This document shows positions 23,501 through 25,930 of a DNA stretch of 25,930 nt, in pieces. Position numbers and translations under genes: made by a program. Location of the stretch: positions 1,887 to 27,816 of the forward strand of contig DCQA01000046.1 of assembly GCA_002323325.1 (NCBI GenBank). The letters run 5' to 3'. Under the pieces are notes generated by a model. The model had not been told where the DNA came from. It was given only the letters and a program-made list of their open reading frames with translations, and made no database searches. This DNA comes from Coxiellaceae bacterium UBA1530. GTDB taxonomy: Bacteria; Pseudomonadota; Gammaproteobacteria; Coxiellales; Coxiellaceae. The first letter of the stretch is position 1. Every line of letters begins with the position of its first letter.

Positions 23501-24823
23501 ATGCATGCTTCTACTATGCCCGCCCGTGAACGACTGTTACCACAATCATCAGATGAACTTCCGGGTAATTGGTTTTGGTTTTTGGTTATCATTGGTTGTA
23601 AAACTGTAGAAGAATACCTGGGCAAGGTAAGTCAGTATCACACCCACTGGTCTGAATTATCGTCTGATCAGCAAACAGAGCATGTTAAATCTCCTCTTAC
23701 TGGTTACTTTCAGGGCGATCCAGGTCATCAGCTTGAAAACGCTAAGGAAAGTTATAAGACGGCAATTGAAAAGTTACTTATGCGTCATAGAATTCTTTCT
23801 GGACTCGCAGCGTTTGCATTGGCGTCAACTGGCCTTGTAACTGGCATTTATTATGGCACTTCCTCGACAAAATCCGCAAACAGTGATAGCTCAGACCAAG
23901 ATATCCCGACCTCATCGCCAACACCGTTTTATTCCCAGGCTCCATCACCAATAGTTACAGTATATCCGACGCCAGCCGATACTTATTCTCCAACACAAAG
24001 TCCTACTTCTCGTCAGACAACAGTCGCGCCAACACAAACACCCACTCCTCACGTGACAACAACGGCTCCAACACCAGTAGTTACCTTGTCTCCGACACAA
24101 GGCCCTACTTCTCGTCAGACAACAGCGGTGCCCACACAAACACCGACTCCTCATGGAACTACAGGGGGTCCAACACCAGTGCCAACTGTATTAAAAACAG
24201 CAAATCCAACACCGAATCCAACACCAGCACCAACTCCTCAAAAGACAGATTCTCCGACTGCAAATGGTAATCTTGTTATCACTTATGATTCATCAAACAA
24301 TGTTGGTGATGATTGTGTGTCGAATGCTGTATGCGAATTTGATGCTACCGAGGGCTTAGTGGTTAGTGGTCAAGGTAGCTATGAACAATGTATTTCCGTG
24401 GAAGAGGCAGGGGTCCAGATTTTAAGTGCACCCGAAGATCCATGTTTTACGGGGACAGCAACTGAGATTAATGCACATAACTCTGCTGGTGGTAGTCTGT
24501 TTACAATTTTTCCTGCACCTGCCAGTGGTAATGTAGCATTACGAGCTGACTACAATGGAGAATCAAACTATTACTATAGTGCCAACATTGAGCCATTGTC
24601 AGTGGGTAGACAGTTATTTGAAAGTCATCCTGGTTTGCTAAACAAAAACTCAACAACTACTAGCCTCAGTTCAATGAGCTCCGTTGCCTTAATGTGTGGA
24701 GTCGGTGTGGGTATAGTTTATCTGATTCGAAAATTTAATAGTTTTTCTGCAGCTAAGCCATCCAAAGGAAAAGATCATGATAATTCAACGAACAGATATG
24801 GTATTGGGAGGATGAGCGTATAG
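23501..24823 (+). CDS. Two-TM protein with mucin-like Pro/Thr repeats, unknown
   Basis: I do not recognise this 440-residue protein. It has no cleavable signal peptide. Residues 1-97 form a polar N-terminal domain, 98-118 a membrane segment, and about 125-255 a Pro/Thr/Ser linker. The linker contains a tandem 34-residue duplication (163-196 and 197-230, each starting SPTQ and containing PTSRQTT and PTQTPTP). Residues 256-390 form a probably beta-rich domain with Cys272, Cys278, Cys297 and Cys315; 393-409 is a second membrane segment, and a basic, polar tail follows. The predicted topology places the linker and cysteine domain on one side of a membrane and both ends on the other. AAGGAG stands 8 nt before the ATG. 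It could be an envelope stalk or a host-membrane effector; neither is shown. Confidence 0.75.
   Translation: MHASTMPARERLLPQSSDELPGNWFWFLVIIGCKTVEEYLGKVSQYHTHWSELSSDQQTEHVKSPLTGYFQGDPGHQLENAKESYKTAIEKLLMRHRILSGLAAFALASTGLVTGIYYGTSSTKSANSDSSDQDIPTSSPTPFYSQAPSPIVTVYPTPADTYSPTQSPTSRQTTVAPTQTPTPHVTTTAPTPVVTLSPTQGPTSRQTTAVPTQTPTPHGTTGGPTPVPTVLKTANPTPNPTPAPTPQKTDSPTANGNLVITYDSSNNVGDDCVSNAVCEFDATEGLVVSGQGSYEQCISVEEAGVQILSAPEDPCFTGTATEINAHNSAGGSLFTIFPAPASGNVALRADYNGESNYYYSANIEPLSVGRQLFESHPGLLNKNSTTTSLSSMSSVALMCGVGVGIVYLIRKFNSFSAAKPSKGKDHDNSTNRYGIGRMSV
23987..24190 (+). repeat. Tandem 102-bp coding duplication
   Basis: Two adjacent 102-bp units (23987-24088 and 24089-24190) share most bases, including a shared run of CCTACTTCTCGTCAGACAAC, and keep the reading frame. 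Such units can expand or shrink by slippage and are typical of phase- or length-variable surface stalks. Confidence 0.85.
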
Positions 24824-24826
24824 CTC

Positions 24827-24853
24827 AAGGAGGTGCCTTTAAGTGTCTTAAAG
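24827..24853 (+). promoter_or_regulatory. Perfect Shine-Dalgarno sequence plus hairpin before the barrel gene
   Basis: AAGGAGGTG at 24827-24835 is fully complementary to the 16S rRNA tail but has no normal start behind it. It is followed at once by CTTTAAG-TGT-CTTAAAG (24837-24853), a perfect 7-bp hairpin. Folding would bring the site to about 8 nt from a TTG at 24861 that is in frame with the barrel protein. It may be a ribosome standby or control site. Confidence 0.4.
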
Positions 24854-24896
24854 CGGTCGGTTGCTTTTAGAAAATTTAAGTATTGGGAGTGTGGTA

Positions 24897-25652
24897 ATGA
24901 GAAATATATTTGTTAAATTTTATGTGTTAGTAAGCTTGATATCATGTGCATGTGTCACACCAGGATATGCTAGTGATTTGTACGTGGGTTTGGCAGGAGG
25001 TGCACAAAAGCTGACTTCCGATACGAGTATCGATTATTCTTTTCCTGGTATTGATACAACTATAGCATCAGGTGATTTTAATTCATCCAACGACAGTGGT
25101 GCGGGCGATTTTTATTTTGGAGTTGTGAGTCAACCAATACCTAATAAGATGTCTCTAGCATTAGAGTTTAATCTGACAGGATTTTTAGCGGAGACTGAAG
25201 AACATTATTCATCTAGTGATAGTGATCTGACCATGAATACGCAGTGGAAATATAATTTAGGTGTTAGCCTAATTCCTGGTGTTGTATTAGGGGATAAAAC
25301 GACAGTTTACACTCGCATGGGTATTGGTTACGGAGAGTACGCGAATAAGGTCTCTGGTTCTTTGGAGGAAAATCCTTCATACATTGATATTCCAGGTTAT
25401 ACAAAAAACTTTTCTGATCATGATTTTTCATATCGTCTAGGTGTCGGTATCGAGCAGAAAATACACCCTCAATGGAGTCTTCGTTTGGAGTATGATTATT
25501 GGCATTACAATGCTGTTGATCCAGATGATTCAACCTATGGTGGTGGCAACAATACGGTTGTGAGTTACACGTTTCATCCTGAATCAAACACCGTTATGCT
25601 TGGTCTGTCTTATCATTACTATCAAAGTGGTGGAGCTGACTTAGTCCTCTAG
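24897..25652 (+). CDS. Outer-membrane beta-barrel protein (OmpA/porin-like)
   Basis: This 251-residue protein has a signal peptide (MRNIFVKFYVLVSLISC..., likely cut after GYA at residue 25) and a mature chain of alternating strands: LYVGLAGGAQ, FYFGVVSQP, MSLALEFNLTGF, WKYNLGVSLIPG, TVYTRMGIGYGEY, FSYRLGVGIEQ, WSLRLEYDYWHY and NTVMLGLSYHYY. This matches small eight-stranded barrels of the outer membrane beta-barrel superfamily. A short tail (QSGGADLVL) follows, so the chain does not end in the usual aromatic residue. The ATG at 24897 with GGGAG 7 nt upstream gives a normal signal peptide; a TTG at 24861 would add 12 residues. It lies 73 bp behind the Pro/Thr-rich gene and is probably cotranscribed. 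Adhesion or pore function is unknown. Confidence 0.82.
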   Translation: MRNIFVKFYVLVSLISCACVTPGYASDLYVGLAGGAQKLTSDTSIDYSFPGIDTTIASGDFNSSNDSGAGDFYFGVVSQPIPNKMSLALEFNLTGFLAETEEHYSSSDSDLTMNTQWKYNLGVSLIPGVVLGDKTTVYTRMGIGYGEYANKVSGSLEENPSYIDIPGYTKNFSDHDFSYRLGVGIEQKIHPQWSLRLEYDYWHYNAVDPDDSTYGGGNNTVVSYTFHPESNTVMLGLSYHYYQSGGADLVL

Positions 25653-25775
25653 TTAAACAGGGAGTCTAAATTTTTTTAATGCATTTTATGACTAATGCTT
25701 GATATGGAGTTGAATTTTTAAGGAAGAAAAAAACTCTGGATCACCACTAATAATTAGTTCATTTTTGGTGGATGT

Positions 25776-25786
25776 GGTGGTATGAT
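25776..25786 (+). promoter_or_regulatory. Extended -10 promoter for tRNA-Ser
   Basis: TGGTATGAT provides an extended -10 element (TGn before TATGAT at 25781-25786), 11 bp before the tRNA. The -35 region (TTCATT) is weak, as is usual for extended -10 promoters. Confidence 0.45.
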
Positions 25787-25797
25787 GCCTGGCTTAT

Positions 25798-25886
25798 GGA
25801 GAGATGGCCGAGCGGCTGAAGGCGCTCCCCTGCTAAGGGAGTATGGGGTTAACGCTCCATCGAGGGTTCGAATCCCTCTCTCTCCG
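25798..25886 (+). tRNA. tRNA-Ser(GCT)
   Basis: An 89-nt class II tRNA. The acceptor GGAGAGA pairs with TCTCTCC and the discriminator is G. The anticodon stem CTCCC/GGGAG carries CTGCTAA, so the anticodon is GCT. A long variable arm and the T arm GAGGG-TTCGAAT-CCCTC follow. No CCA is encoded, unlike the Val and Pro tRNAs in this window. In E. coli the equivalent serV follows csrA. Confidence 0.96.
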
Positions 25887-25908
25887 AATTGAGAATGTTG
25901 AATATTGC

Positions 25909-25930
25909 GCGCCCGTAGCTCAGCTGGATA
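25909..25930 (+). tRNA. tRNA-Arg, 5' part (truncated by window end)
   Basis: GCGCCCGTAGCTCAGCTGGA plus two bases matches the acceptor and D-arm start of bacterial tRNA-Arg, and lies 22 bp behind tRNA-Ser, the same Ser-Arg order as serV-argV. The anticodon is outside the window, so the isoacceptor and even the amino acid are not proven. Confidence 0.7.

Noticed and set aside
23945..24154. 69-codon minus-strand ORF rich in Cys and Arg inside the Pro/Thr repeat region
   Set aside because: It is the antisense reading of the Pro/Thr codons; the apparent Cys/Arg repeats follow directly from that composition.
23198..25797. Prophage or integrase-driven island next to the tRNA-Ser gene
   Set aside because: No integrase, attachment-site duplication of the tRNA end or phage gene is visible in the window.

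Overview
The window is a gene-dense chromosomal segment of a gammaproteobacterium with moderately low GC. The core genes (greA, valS, lptF-lptG, prfC, thrS-infC-rpmI-rplT-pheS-pheT-ihfA-merR, ycaR-kdsB, csrA next to tRNA-Ser/tRNA-Arg) and their order are gammaproteobacterial. LptF/LptG, KdsB and a beta-barrel protein indicate an LPS-bearing outer membrane. A host-associated or Legionellales-like lineage fits the mix of conserved operons and unrecognised secreted or membrane proteins, but no gene here proves that.

Layout. Positions 1-351 hold the 3' end of greA, followed by a GalP/AraE-type sugar:H+ symporter. A 435-bp AT-rich gap precedes a small secreted cysteine-rich protein (2237-2584). 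On the minus strand valS, hinT and a glycerate-kinase-like P-loop kinase form an operon. It diverges from the LPS-export permease genes lptF-lptG, which are followed by prfC. The minus strand then carries an FNR-type regulator with all four cluster cysteines, a permuted papain-like hydrolase, and a VUT/YhhQ-type queuosine-precursor transporter. tRNA-Val(GAC) sits directly upstream of the translation operon thrS-infC-rpmI-rplT-pheS-pheT-ihfA-merR. infC appears to start with a non-canonical AUC codon inside the end of thrS. tRNA-Pro(GGG), a Trm112-like protein and kdsB (CMP-KDO synthesis) follow.

The right end is the accessory part. A secreted protein with an internally duplicated domain (minus strand) diverges from csrA. 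csrA is separated from tRNA-Ser(GCT) and a truncated tRNA-Arg, which lie close behind csrA in Escherichia coli, by a two-gene islet. The islet encodes a two-membrane-segment protein with a mucin-like Pro/Thr linker containing a 34-residue tandem duplication, and an outer-membrane beta-barrel protein.

The genes mainly serve translation (three aminoacyl-tRNA synthetases, IF3, L35, L20, RF3, tRNAs, CsrA), envelope biogenesis (LptFG, KdsB, barrel protein) and regulation (FNR, IHF-alpha, MerR-like, CsrA). No mobile element, CRISPR array or classical defence system was seen. The best candidates for undescribed biology are the csrA-tRNA-Ser islet, the duplicated-domain secreted protein beside csrA, and the cysteine-rich secreted peptide.
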